Assembly: GCA_949840605.1 (NCBI GenBank)
Contig: CATKXN010000132.1
Span: 1 to 7,700, forward strand
Direction: 5' to 3'
Length of the DNA: 7,700 nucleotides
Source: an uncultured Alistipes sp.
GTDB taxonomy: Bacteria > Bacteroidota > Bacteroidia > Bacteroidales > Rikenellaceae
The position numbers and the translations under genes were made by a program. Positions within the stretch are counted from its first letter, which is position 1; every line of letters begins with the position of its first letter. Shown here piece after piece: positions 7,640 to 7,700 of this stretch. Below the pieces are notes generated by a model, which searched no databases, was not told where the DNA came from, and was given only the letters and a program-made list of their open reading frames with translations.

Positions 7640-7700
7640 ATGGAAATCAAGGAATTGCAGGAGCGCGTCGATCGCTGGATCAGGGAGTACGGCGTGCGTT
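7640..7700 (+). CDS. Probable MazG-like nucleotide pyrophosphohydrolase, N-terminal fragment (cut by window edge)
   Basis: An open frame starts at ATG 7640, one base after the methyltransferase stop, and runs off the window. The 20 visible residues read MEIKELQERVDRWIREYGVR. This resembles the start of the small MazG-type pyrophosphohydrolases of Bacteroidetes, in which an amphipathic first helix (L-x-E-x-Q-x-x-V-D-x-W-I) ends in YGVRYF before the catalytic EE-x-x-E motifs. Those enzymes hydrolyse (non-canonical) NTPs to NMP and pyrophosphate. The catalytic region is outside the window, so the assignment rests on one helix. The start is credible because of the tight spacing and A-rich leader (AATAAAATAAG) that its neighbours share. 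Confidence 0.68.
   Translation, partial: MEIKELQERVDRWIREYGVR

Overview
The window is a densely packed stretch of chromosome with every recognisable gene on the + strand. It suggests a GC-rich member of the Bacteroidales, most like Alistipes. This rests on strongly G/C-biased third codon positions, the absence of Shine-Dalgarno sequences (short A-rich leaders instead), a long Bacteroidetes-style signal peptidase I with the GDNRHNSADSR box, a UvrA of the type I associate with Bacteroidetes, and the dapB-lepB adjacency familiar in that phylum. The assignment comes from recall of family features, not from a search.

Layout. 1-224: 3' end of dapB (lysine/diaminopimelate synthesis). 244-1596: lepB, signal peptidase I. 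1599-2210: a YigZ/IMPACT-family protein starting at GTG two bases after the lepB stop. 2211-2384: the only real intergenic gap (174 bp), holding a nested imperfect palindrome that looks like a degenerate interspersed repeat. 2385-5171: uvrA, nucleotide excision repair. 5181-6395: a zinc-dependent M16 peptidase. 6397-6990: a DJ-1/PfpI-family protein. 6991-7638: a class I SAM-dependent, metal-dependent O-methyltransferase. 7640-7700: the first 20 codons of a probable MazG-like nucleotide pyrophosphohydrolase.

The genes form two tight blocks separated by the repeat: dapB-lepB-yigZ (gaps 19 and 2 bp) and uvrA-M16-DJ-1-OMT-mazG-like (gaps 9, 1, 0 and 1 bp). Each block is probably co-transcribed. 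Functionally this is housekeeping: cell-wall precursor synthesis and protein export in the first block; DNA repair, proteolysis, a possible stress-response protein, methylation and perhaps nucleotide-pool sanitation in the second. The second block can be read loosely as a damage-control cluster, but gene spacing is the only evidence for that.

I found no RNA genes, CRISPR array, transposase, phage gene or toxin-antitoxin pair, and nothing that convincingly amounts to an undescribed system. The points most worth a second look are the palindromic element at 2190-2377, the missing first CXXC pair and the D-loop Gln in UvrA, and the enlarged periplasmic region of LepB.
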